A DNA stretch of 10,753 bases from Nitrospinales bacterium (GTDB taxonomy: Bacteria > Nitrospinota_A > UBA7883 > JACRGQ01): the NCBI GenBank assembly GCA_023248615.1, contig JAHFEI010000046.1, positions 1 to 10,753 of the forward strand, given 5' to 3'. The notes below the pieces were generated by a model. It did no database searches. It saw nothing but the letters and a program-made list of their open reading frames with translations, and was not told the DNA's origin. Made by a program: the position numbers and the translations under genes. Below, one piece after another: positions 5,889-10,753 of the stretch (positions within the stretch are counted from its first letter, which is position 1; each line of letters opens with the position of its first letter).

Positions 5889-6467
5889 GTGAAAAGTAGA
5901 AATCCGATGAGTCAAAGTTCCTCTCTCCACCATGCGTTCTTGGCCTGTCTTTTAGCCATTGTCTTTTTTATCCCCGCACTCTCGCTCTACGCCTGCGGAA
6001 GCAAGGCTGACACGTCTGGCTCTACGGCGACAACATCATCTGGCTCATCTGGCTCATCTGGCTCGTCTGGCTCTACGGTGTATACGACATCGCCGACAGT
6101 CAGCTCGACCTCCGTTAAAGTAACGTCGGGTGGAACGACCACGACCACCAGCCAGAGAAGCGGAGGGTCGAGAACGACCAGCACGGCCGCTTCTACTGGG
6201 CCTGTGGTGGTGGGTAGCTCGGGTCAAATCGCAGTTGTCTTCTCCGAGGCGATGGATGGGGGAACGATGGTGATAGCGAATTTCACTATAACATCAAGCG
6301 CCGGAAACCCCACGTTCACCCTTTCATGGGACAACGCCAGCAATACCGCTACGCTGACAGCCACTCTCACCAGCGGGACCGAGTACACCGTCACGGCGCT
6401 CAGGGGGCTAAAAGACGCGGCGGGGAATACAATGGCGGCAACTTATTCTTTCTCATTCACCGCGTAA
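5889..6467 (+). CDS. Lipoprotein with Ser/Gly/Thr-rich linker and bacterial Ig-like domain
   Basis: 192 residues from the GTG at 5889, preferred over the ATG at 5907 because GAGGGG (5876-5881) lies 7 bp before it, the ATG has no ribosome binding site, and this start adds Lys/Arg to the signal peptide. The hydrophobic stretch ends in LSLYAC, a lipobox with the lipidated Cys36. Next comes a low-complexity tether (Ser/Gly/Thr, residues 37-104) with SGSSGSSGS repeats. Residues 107-192 look like an SbsA-type Ig-like (Big_5) domain: QIAVVFSEAMDGGT, NFTITSSAG, LTSGTEYTVTAL, and the signature KDAAGNTMAATYSFSF. Alone, one such domain suggests a surface or adhesion-type role or a binding module, with no enzyme visible. 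It is divergent from the caspase-like gene. Confidence 0.85.
   Translation: MKSRNPMSQSSSLHHAFLACLLAIVFFIPALSLYACGSKADTSGSTATTSSGSSGSSGSSGSTVYTTSPTVSSTSVKVTSGGTTTTTSQRSGGSRTTSTAASTGPVVVGSSGQIAVVFSEAMDGGTMVIANFTITSSAGNPTFTLSWDNASNTATLTATLTSGTEYTVTALRGLKDAAGNTMAATYSFSFTA
6014..6078. repeat. 9-bp tandem repeat (x4) flanked by a 14-bp direct repeat in the lipoprotein linker
   Basis: The unit CATCTGGCT repeats at 6037, 6046 and 6055, with a one-base variant at 6064. The tract is flanked by two copies of GTCTGGCTCTACGG (6014-6027 and 6065-6078). All are in frame and encode Ser-Ser-Gly units. Copy-number changes by slippage would lengthen or shorten the tether in steps of three residues without a frameshift. 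Confidence 0.8.
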
Positions 6468-6483
6468 AGCTCCTCTGGAGCTT
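6467..6483 (+). terminator. Hairpin at the end of the lipoprotein gene
   Basis: AAGCTCC-tct-GGAGCTT is a 7-bp perfect stem with a 3-nt loop starting at the last base of the stop codon. No T-run follows, so it is at best a weak or factor-assisted terminator. The rest of the 245-bp gap to dinB (6484-6655) shows nothing recognisable. Confidence 0.4.
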
Positions 6484-6655
6484 GATGCGGGCTGTTGTGG
6501 GAGCTACGGCTTCCTTGATGCGCCAACCGATAGCGCAATGGATTTTGTGACTGTTTAGGCTAAAGGAATTATTCCAAATTTATTAACCTTCGCCGCGATG
6601 CACAGAAGCCCACCTCCAGCGCACAGGGACATCTGCAAGCGTGCCTTTTCTCTAA

Positions 6656-6684
6656 TGGAAAATAGCCCATCCTTTTGCTACAAT
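6656..6684 (+). promoter_or_regulatory. Candidate sigma70 promoter for dinB
   Basis: TGGAAA (6656-6661, four of six) and TACAAT (6679-6684, five of six) are separated by 17 bp, giving a leader of about 22 nt. I searched by eye for a LexA-type operator (CTGT-N8-ACAG or GAAC-N4-GTTC) over it and did not find one, so SOS control is not supported by the sequence. Confidence 0.5.
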
Positions 6685-6712
6685 AAAACGAAAATACACC
6701 GAAAGGCGCACG

Positions 6713-7801
6713 ATGGAAAACAGAAAAATAATACACGTGGATATGGACGCCTTCTATGCCGCAATAGAAGTGCGCGACCACCCGGAGCTAAGGGGTAAGC
6801 CGATAGCTGTCGGCGGAGCGCCAGCGCACCGTGGAGTAATTGCAACTTCCAATTACGAGGCGAGAAAATATGGCGTCAAATCTGCTATCGCTTCTGCACG
6901 CGCCATAAGGCTGTGTCCCGGACTTATCATCGTTTCCCCCGATATGGATAAGTACAAGAAGGAATCGAAGCGAATACAGGAAATCTTCTCGCAATTCGCC
7001 AATTTGGTCGAACCGGTATCTTTGGACGAGGCATATTTGGATGTCACAGGCTCCGGGCATTTTAACGGCAGTGGAACCCTTATCGCCCGTGAGATAAGGA
7101 AACGGATTTTTGAAACCACCGGGCTAACGGCATCGGCAGGGATTGCTCCCAACATGTTTCTCGCAAAAGTTGCAAGCGATTGGAATAAGCCCAACGGGCA
7201 ATATTGTATACCGCCATCCATTGTAGGCGACTTTGTCGGCATGCTGGAAGTCAAAAAGATTCCGGGCGTGGGAGCCGTAACAAACGAAAGGCTTCTTAAA
7301 TTGGGTGTAAAAACCTGCGGAGACCTTCAGATGTTTTCGAAGGAAAGTCTTATGGAGCATTTTGGGAAGTTCGGGGTAGCCCTATATGAGTATTGCCGGG
7401 GCATGGATGATAGCGAGGTGGTTGCCGGACGGGACCGTAAATCGTTAAGTGTGGAGGAGACGTTTGAGCAAGACGCCAAGGGGGAGGAAGAAATTCTTAT
7501 AAAACTCCCAGCCTTGTATGAAGACTTCCTCTTCCGCCTGAAGCGGTATCGGGAAAAGTCAAACAAGCAGATCACCGCCATCAATGTGAAAATAAAGTTT
7601 TCGGATTTTACAAATACGGCTATCGAGAAACGTTTCGTAAACCTGGAGATGGGCGAGTTCATCTCGCTATTCAAAAAAGGTATCCAACGCAAAAACCTGC
7701 CAGTCCGCCTCATCGGGCTTGGGGTAAAGTTTGTTGAAGAGAAGAAGGAACGCAAGCCAAAGGAGGAAGCGAACAATCTCCAGTTGGCGTTTCATTTCTG
7801 A
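6713..7801 (+). CDS. dinB: DNA polymerase IV (Y-family translesion polymerase)
   Basis: 362 residues, close to the usual Pol IV length. The palm motif IIHVDMDAFYAAIE gives metal ligand D10 and steric-gate Tyr15; SLDEAYLDVT gives D105 and E106, so the catalytic triad is complete. GIAPNMFLAKVASDWNKPNGQ and the thumb helix-hairpin-helix IPGVGAVTNERLLKLGV follow. The little-finger domain occupies roughly residues 240-345, and the C-terminus QLAFHF resembles a beta-clamp-binding peptide. It would bypass lesions such as N2-dG adducts and act in stress mutagenesis. The start ATG has AAAGG 7 bp upstream and matches the family N-terminus exactly. It has its own probable promoter and stands alone, followed 170 bp later by tRNA-His. 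Confidence 0.97.
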   Translation: MENRKIIHVDMDAFYAAIEVRDHPELRGKPIAVGGAPAHRGVIATSNYEARKYGVKSAIASARAIRLCPGLIIVSPDMDKYKKESKRIQEIFSQFANLVEPVSLDEAYLDVTGSGHFNGSGTLIAREIRKRIFETTGLTASAGIAPNMFLAKVASDWNKPNGQYCIPPSIVGDFVGMLEVKKIPGVGAVTNERLLKLGVKTCGDLQMFSKESLMEHFGKFGVALYEYCRGMDDSEVVAGRDRKSLSVEETFEQDAKGEEEILIKLPALYEDFLFRLKRYREKSNKQITAINVKIKFSDFTNTAIEKRFVNLEMGEFISLFKKGIQRKNLPVRLIGLGVKFVEEKKERKPKEEANNLQLAFHF

Positions 7802-7885
7802 CTCGCTCTCTTCGCTCTATTAAACTCCGAATGGCTCATGGAGACTGGCGGGTTTTTTGGGGAGTCATTTGTACGCGCTTCCATG

Positions 7886-7902
7886 CCCGCCATATGTGCG
7901 GG
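7886..7902 (+). terminator. Weak hairpin downstream of dinB
   Basis: CCCGC-catatgt-GCGGG forms a 5-bp GC stem 85 bp after the dinB stop. A TTTTTA stretch appears only 11 bp later, so termination here is speculative. Confidence 0.25.
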
Positions 7903-7925
7903 ATTAAACCAGATTTTTATCTTCC

Positions 7926-7954
7926 TTGAAAATAAGGTTGAGTTGTTGGATACT
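7926..7954 (+). promoter_or_regulatory. Candidate promoter for tRNA-His
   Basis: TTGAAA (7926-7931, five of six) and GATACT (7949-7954, four of six) have a 17-bp spacer. The start site would fall near 7961, about 11 nt before the mature tRNA 5' end. Confidence 0.5.
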
Positions 7955-7971
7955 TATCCCTCTTGTCAAGT

Positions 7972-8048
7972 GGTGGGCGTAGCTCAGTTGGTAGAGCAAT
8001 GGATTGTGGCTCCATCGGTCGAGGGTTCAAATCCCTTCGCTCACCCCA
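7972..8048 (+). tRNA. tRNA-His (anticodon GTG), CCA encoded
   Basis: A full cloverleaf can be drawn. The acceptor stem GTGGGCG (7973-7979) pairs with CGCTCAC (8038-8044), including one G-U. The D stem is GCTC/GAGC, the anticodon stem ATGGA/TCCAT with loop TTGTGGC and anticodon GTG at 8006-8008, the variable loop CGGTC, and the T stem GAGGG/CCCTT with TTCAAAT loop. The His identity pair G-1 (7972) with C73 (8045) is present, and CCA (8046-8048) is encoded. It reads the His codons CAC and CAU. The body from G1 is 76 nt, standard size. Confidence 0.97.
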
Positions 8049-8055
8049 CTTTTTC

Positions 8056-8071
8056 AACCCCTTACGGGGTT
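8056..8071 (+). terminator. Hairpin 7 bp after the tRNA
   Basis: AACCCC-ttac-GGGGTT is a perfect 6-bp stem with a 4-nt loop. It probably marks the 3' end of the tRNA transcript. The T-run (CTTTTTC, 8049-8055) lies before the hairpin for this direction but after it for transcription on the other strand, so the hairpin would work as a canonical intrinsic terminator only for leftward transcripts. Confidence 0.5.
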
Positions 8072-8082
8072 CGCCCATCCAC

Positions 8083-8112
8083 TGTAGCAAGGATGTAGCA
8101 AAAATGTAGCAA
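8083..8112. repeat. Three TGTAGCAA repeats at exact 11-bp spacing beside tRNA-His
   Basis: TGTAGCAA occurs at 8083-8090, 8094-8101 and 8105-8112, each 11 bp apart, about one helical turn. The position 35 bp beyond the tRNA 3' end suggests protein-binding sites, for example integrase arm sites, or the remains of an element that once used this tRNA as an attachment site. No integrase is visible nearby. Confidence 0.7.
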
Positions 8113-8309
8113 ACTCCCTTGACCAACATAAGCCTATTAACCCTTTTCCTCATTGCGTTTTTGCCTTTGGATTCCATTGTTCAGCGGATCCAACATCCCA
8201 TCTAGGAAGTTAAATTTCCGCTTAATGTCCCGCCTTGGTGCCTTTTGGAGCGAGAGAGAGAATTCCTTTGGGTTGTTCGTACAGCCTATTCGTCATCGGT
8301 ATCACCTGG
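8113..8309. other. Gene-poor, degenerate interval
   Basis: Together with 8049-8112 this interval holds no convincing gene on either strand. The longest frames have no family resemblance, conflict with one another or lack ribosome binding sites. It separates the tRNA repeats from the NHL-gene remnant and looks like decayed sequence. Confidence 0.5.
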
Positions 8310-8524
8310 CTAACGCCACCCTTGTTGGTAGCGCCAGATACCCCATATTCGTCGTTTCATTTTGTATTCGTGAATTTGGCTTTGGACCACTTCGGCCAAC
8401 ATTATGCGTTCGAAAAAGGAATCGGAAATGTAGATACTTCCATCCGGCTCCACCGCTATTCCGTGCGGTTCTGTTTCCGCATTTACCGCGCCGATGGATA
8501 GGCGCAAACACAAAAAAACGACAT
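8310..8524 (-). pseudogene. 5' remnant of an NHL-repeat / beta-propeller protein gene
   Basis: On the minus strand one frame encodes ETEPHGIAVEPDGSIYISDSFFERI, a textbook NHL/SMP-30-type propeller blade, then degenerates (KMKRRIWGIWRYQQGWR, stop at 8310). Upstream, an ATG at 8524 leads into a run of seven T (8512-8518) that puts it out of frame. One extra T would join the ATG to LCLRLSIGAVNA and make a plausible signal peptide directly before the blade. A whole protein of this class has several blades; only one remains. So this looks like the truncated, frameshifted start of a secreted propeller protein. Less likely, it is a live gene with a sequencing error at the homopolymer; the missing 3' part argues against that. 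Confidence 0.65.
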
Positions 8525-8570
8525 GATAAGGGCTATATCCCGGACGTCACTAGGATATTATAGTGGACGT

Positions 8571-9380
8571 ATGGTCACACACGCTTTGTACGTAATTGCC
8601 GCCTTGGGATGTTTGCTCGTCTCACTGTTTGTTGTAGCTAGGTGGTACGAGGGCAAGGCGATGTTCGAGCCGTCACGGAAACATCTGCTAACGCCGCAGG
8701 GTGTGGGGCTTCCACCGCCGATGGAGATATTCATTGATTCCGGCGGCGCAAAAATACATGCATGGTTTTTCGCCCGCGACCTATCCGCCCCAACGCTGCT
8801 ATACATACACGGAAACGCCGGTAACGCCGCAGATAGGCTACCGGTGATAAAAGGGTATCTGGATTTGGGGTTAAACGTATTCATTTACGACCCTCGCGGA
8901 TACGGGAAGAGCGAAGGCAAGGCCACACCCGGAAATTTTATGGCGGACGCATTTACGGCATACCGCCACCTCACGGAGAAAAGGGGGATAGACCCGTCTG
9001 CCATCGTGGTGTTGGGGCAATCGCTTGGCGGCATGGCGGCGCTACGGCTGGCAAACAGCGTAAAATGCAAGGGGCTGGCGCTGGAAGGGACTTTCGTATC
9101 CGTGCGGCAGTTGGTAAAGGATTTGCATCCGAAAATCCCGGTATGGCTTTTAGTAACGTCCTGCCAGGACAACGAGAGGGAAATAAGAAAGCTTAAAGTG
9201 CCGGTGCTTTTGATATTTGGCACGATGGACGGCACAATACCCACCTACCACTCGAAGCGACTTTTTAAGGCCGCGCACCAACCTTGCGAACTGCTGGAGG
9301 TAAAAGGCGCGGGCCATACGGATATGTACATGGTCGCGCCAAAACTTTACTACGGAGCCATAGCCCGCTTCGCCAAATAG
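8571..9380 (+). CDS. Membrane-anchored alpha/beta hydrolase, BEM46/ABHD13-like
   Basis: 269 residues from the ATG at 8571. An in-frame ATG at 8523 would add 16 residues, but neither has a good ribosome binding site; 8571 is preferred because it places the hydrophobic anchor (residues 3-23) right at the N-terminus and avoids overlap with the NHL remnant. The catalytic domain has the BEM46-type order: LLYIHGNAGNAADR (oxyanion region), VFIYDPRGYGKSEG, the nucleophile Ser151 in GQSLGG, LALEGTF, Asp220 in FGTMDGTIP, and His249 in GAGHTD, so Ser-Asp-His is complete. It is probably a serine hydrolase (esterase or lipase class) working at the membrane surface; the substrate is unknown. It converges on the PycTM-like gene with only 6 bp between the stop codons. 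Confidence 0.9.
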   Translation: MVTHALYVIAALGCLLVSLFVVARWYEGKAMFEPSRKHLLTPQGVGLPPPMEIFIDSGGAKIHAWFFARDLSAPTLLYIHGNAGNAADRLPVIKGYLDLGLNVFIYDPRGYGKSEGKATPGNFMADAFTAYRHLTEKRGIDPSAIVVLGQSLGGMAALRLANSVKCKGLALEGTFVSVRQLVKDLHPKIPVWLLVTSCQDNEREIRKLKVPVLLIFGTMDGTIPTYHSKRLFKAAHQPCELLEVKGAGHTDMYMVAPKLYYGAIARFAK

Positions 9381-9386
9381 CCGGGG

Positions 9387-9980
9387 TTAGGAGAACAGGT
9401 GAACCATGAGCATTGCCGAAAAGATGAGTAGCGATATTATGAACGGGAAAATAGCCCAGTATAAATAGATTATGGCCTGTTTCAGGTCGTTGTGGCGGTG
9501 GTAGGTCGCCACTATAACCCTCCAGAGTTCCGCCACCGAGTAAGACAGGAAATCCTCATCGGTCGTCTTGTCAATTTTTTCCCGGAAGACGGCAAAGTTC
9601 TTGAAATCGTCGTACGTATCGCGAGCATGGAAGAAATATATCTGCGGCGCGCCCGCGCCGGGCATCTCGTTGCTCTTAGTCCACACGTTTACGATGCTGG
9701 ATGTTGCCGAGAGGATGGAAATGGAAAGAAGGCCGATTGCGGAGACGACCGCAAGTATAAAGACAACCGTCATGTTGCGCTCTGCCGTGGAAAGTGCCCT
9801 TAAACCCGAAAGGTAAAAGCTGTGGTATTGGCCGAACAGGAATATTGTCGCCGTAACCAATATGGCATCTGCGCTAAGCACTATCGCCGCCCTTCTGGCG
9901 ATGGCCACCCTTAGCACGTCATAGCGGTCTATCATCCACGTGAGTATGGATAACCTGTCTTTGACGATGTTGCCTTCCAT
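9387..9980 (-). CDS. Three-helix membrane protein resembling PycTM (Pycsar effector, DUF5706-like)
   Basis: 197 residues from the ATG at 9980, chosen because GGGGAAG precedes it and because a longer frame upstream would translate an intergenic repeat. The layout is an amphipathic N-terminal helix with Asp/Arg (LSILTWMIDRYDVLRVAIARR), TM1 about 31-50 and TM2 about 71-97. A cytoplasmic-type segment then contains APQIYFFHARDTYDDFKNF and a long helix (EDFLSYSVAELWRVIVATYHRHNDLKQAI), followed by TM3 about 174-194. This order, with the aromatic FF-H motif after TM2 and a basic helix before TM3, resembles PycTM proteins, which in Pycsar systems damage the membrane when bound cyclic pyrimidine nucleotides rise. 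No nucleotide cyclase is visible in the window. The family call rests on pattern memory, not a search. It converges with the hydrolase gene. Confidence 0.55.
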   Translation of the reverse strand: MEGNIVKDRLSILTWMIDRYDVLRVAIARRAAIVLSADAILVTATIFLFGQYHSFYLSGLRALSTAERNMTVVFILAVVSAIGLLSISILSATSSIVNVWTKSNEMPGAGAPQIYFFHARDTYDDFKNFAVFREKIDKTTDEDFLSYSVAELWRVIVATYHRHNDLKQAIIYLYWAIFPFIISLLIFSAMLMVHLFS

Positions 9981-10037
9981 GTACTTCCCCCATTTATTGA
10001 TGACTGCCAAAACGATGCAACAAACCAAAAAAGATGC

Positions 10038-10116
10038 CAATCCCGCCCCGTGTCCAGCACGGGGCAAACTCCAGCGGGAATCCAGGCCCCGGATGCCTGC
10101 TTTTGCATGCATGACA
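10038..10116. repeat. Composite palindromic intergenic repeat
   Basis: An 8-bp stem GCCCCGTG-tccag-CACGGGGC (10046-10066) sits inside outer CCCGC (10042-10046) and GCGGG (10074-10078) arms. It is followed by a near-palindrome ATCCAGGCCCCGGAT and a CCTGCTTTTGCATGCATGACAG end. The minus strand reads like the widespread TGTCAT-type dispersed repeat of environmental proteobacteria (with ATTCCCGCTGGAG). It lies between the divergent PycTM-like and GDPD genes. A spurious extension of the PycTM-like frame translates it. Confidence 0.65.
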
Positions 10117-10165
10117 GTTTTCCGCATTACAAATCCCTGCGTCCATTCTAAAACAGTTTCATGGA

Positions 10166-10186
10166 GTTTTCCCAAGCTTGGAAAAC
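10166..10186. promoter_or_regulatory. Palindrome upstream of the GDPD gene, possible operator
   Basis: GTTTTCC-caagctt-GGAAAAC is a 7-bp perfect inverted repeat about 62 bp before the GDPD ATG. Its position and symmetry fit a dimeric regulator site. A weak promoter-like pair TTGTCC (10193-10198) and TAGAAT (10214-10219) with a short 15-bp spacer follows. No regulator is encoded nearby. Confidence 0.35.
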
Positions 10187-10247
10187 AATATTTTGTCCCC
10201 CACGTTTAGCTGTTAGAATCGGCGCATGGGTAAAATACGGGGACTAA

Positions 10248-10753
10248 ATGAAGTTTGACGCATCCAGGTTTGTCGCACACAGGGGTTACGCCTCAATATA
10301 TCCGGAGAACACGCTCCTATCAATGTCGAAAGCGATTGAGGCCGGAGCGCTTTACCTTGAGTGCGACATACAGCTTACCGCCGACAGCATCCCCGTGGTG
10401 CACCACGATCCCGGCCTTACGAGGAGCGCAGGCGTAGAAGGGAGCGTAATGGGCCTTCGGGTGGAGGAGCTTTCACGTTTCAGTTTCGGCGAGCCGGGCC
10501 GCTTCGGCGAAAAGTTTTCTGGCACGCCATTAACAACGCTTAAAGATTTGGTTAAGCTCCTTTTGGAAAACCCGAAAGTGAACCTGTTCGTGGAACTAAA
10601 AGAGGAAAGCCTCCAAAAGTTCGGGACACAATTCATGACGGAAACGGTTTTCCGAACGGTACAACCGGTAATAGAAAGGTGCATTGCCATTTCTTTCGCA
10701 AGCGCCCCGCTAAGGGAAGCGGCCAAGCTGGGATGGAAGAGAACCGGCTGGGT
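10248..10753 (+). CDS. Glycerophosphodiester phosphodiesterase (3' truncated by window end)
   Basis: 168 residues are visible and the frame is still open at the window end; the family is normally about 230-260 residues. The GDPD TIM-barrel signature is clear: VAHRGYASIYPENTL with H11, R12, E20 and N21, then LECDIQLTADSIPVVHHDPGLTR with metal ligands E38 and D40 and the second catalytic His in H52-H53, and FVELKEE with the ligand E117. It would hydrolyse glycerophosphodiesters, the deacylated phospholipids, to glycerol-3-phosphate and an alcohol. No signal peptide is seen, so it is cytoplasmic and probably of the UgpQ type. The start at 10248 has CGGGGA just upstream and fits the family N-terminus. 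The gene is divergent from the PycTM-like gene. Confidence 0.94.
   Translation, partial: MKFDASRFVAHRGYASIYPENTLLSMSKAIEAGALYLECDIQLTADSIPVVHHDPGLTRSAGVEGSVMGLRVEELSRFSFGEPGRFGEKFSGTPLTTLKDLVKLLLENPKVNLFVELKEESLQKFGTQFMTETVFRTVQPVIERCIAISFASAPLREAAKLGWKRTGW

Noticed and set aside
6484..6712. LexA/SOS operator before dinB
   Set aside because: I found neither CTGT-N8-ACAG nor GAAC-N4-GTTC near the candidate promoter.
7917..8177. 86-codon minus-strand frame containing RRDLNPRP
   Set aside because: It is the antisense of tRNA-His. Translations of tRNA antisense with this motif are well-known annotation artefacts.
8049..8570. Integrase gene next to tRNA-His
   Set aside because: No tyrosine-recombinase R-H-R-Y pattern could be read in any frame of this gap.
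9981..10175. 65-residue N-terminal extension of the PycTM-like protein
   Set aside because: It runs through the palindromic repeat at 10038-10116, and the internal ATG at 9980 has a good ribosome binding site.
10352..10726. 124-codon minus-strand frame
   Set aside because: It is antisense to the GDPD gene, whose motifs fix the plus strand as coding.

Overview
The window looks like chromosomal DNA from a Gram-negative bacterium of moderate GC content. The envelope evidence is a secreted beta-barrel protein ending in Phe-Phe, a lipoprotein with a lipobox, and several cleavable signal peptides. The gene mix (caspase-like peptidase, SUMF/FGE-fold protein, HEPN/MNT pair, PycTM-like membrane protein) and the short palindromic intergenic repeats fit an environmental lineage such as a deltaproteobacterial, Nitrospinota or Nitrospirota relative. 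No gene here fixes the taxon, so this is an inference.

Layout, left to right. 1-471 (+) is the 3' end of a hybrid histidine kinase with a C-terminal receiver domain. 558-1795 (-) is a two-gene unit: a double CDGSH iron-sulfur protein followed by a secreted SUMF/FGE-fold protein. 1807-2108 is non-coding and carries a palindrome and an inverted-repeat-bounded, MITE-like segment. 2109-3354 (-) holds greA, then a HEPN protein and an overlapping MNT nucleotidyltransferase, forming a HEPN/MNT toxin-antitoxin-type pair. 3355-3610 is non-coding, with a probable greA promoter and two inverted repeats. 3611-4417 (-) encodes an outer-membrane beta-barrel protein.

4504-5694 (-) encodes a secreted caspase-like (C14) peptidase with a long charged coiled-coil tail. 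It diverges from a Ser/Gly/Thr-rich lipoprotein with a bacterial Ig-like domain (5889-6467, +). Good sigma70-type promoters face away from each other in the gap. 6713-7801 (+) is dinB (DNA polymerase IV). A tRNA-His(GTG) gene lies at 7972-8048, followed by a hairpin and three 11-bp-spaced TGTAGCAA repeats. 8049-8570 is otherwise degenerate and contains the 5' remnant of an NHL-repeat (beta-propeller) gene. 8571-9380 (+) is a membrane-anchored BEM46-like alpha/beta hydrolase. It converges with a three-helix membrane protein resembling the PycTM effector family (9387-9980, -). A palindromic repeat separates that gene from a divergent, truncated glycerophosphodiester phosphodiesterase (10248 to the window end, +).

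Most genes are independent units. The clearest functional couplings are HEPN with MNT, CDGSH with SUMF, and the divergent caspase/lipoprotein pair. I see no complete prophage, insertion sequence or CRISPR array. The most interesting leads are the apparently orphan PycTM-like gene, the caspase/SUMF theme (the SUMF protein carries a short N-terminal segment of a kind often seen with bacterial caspases), and the repeat-flanked tRNA-His locus.
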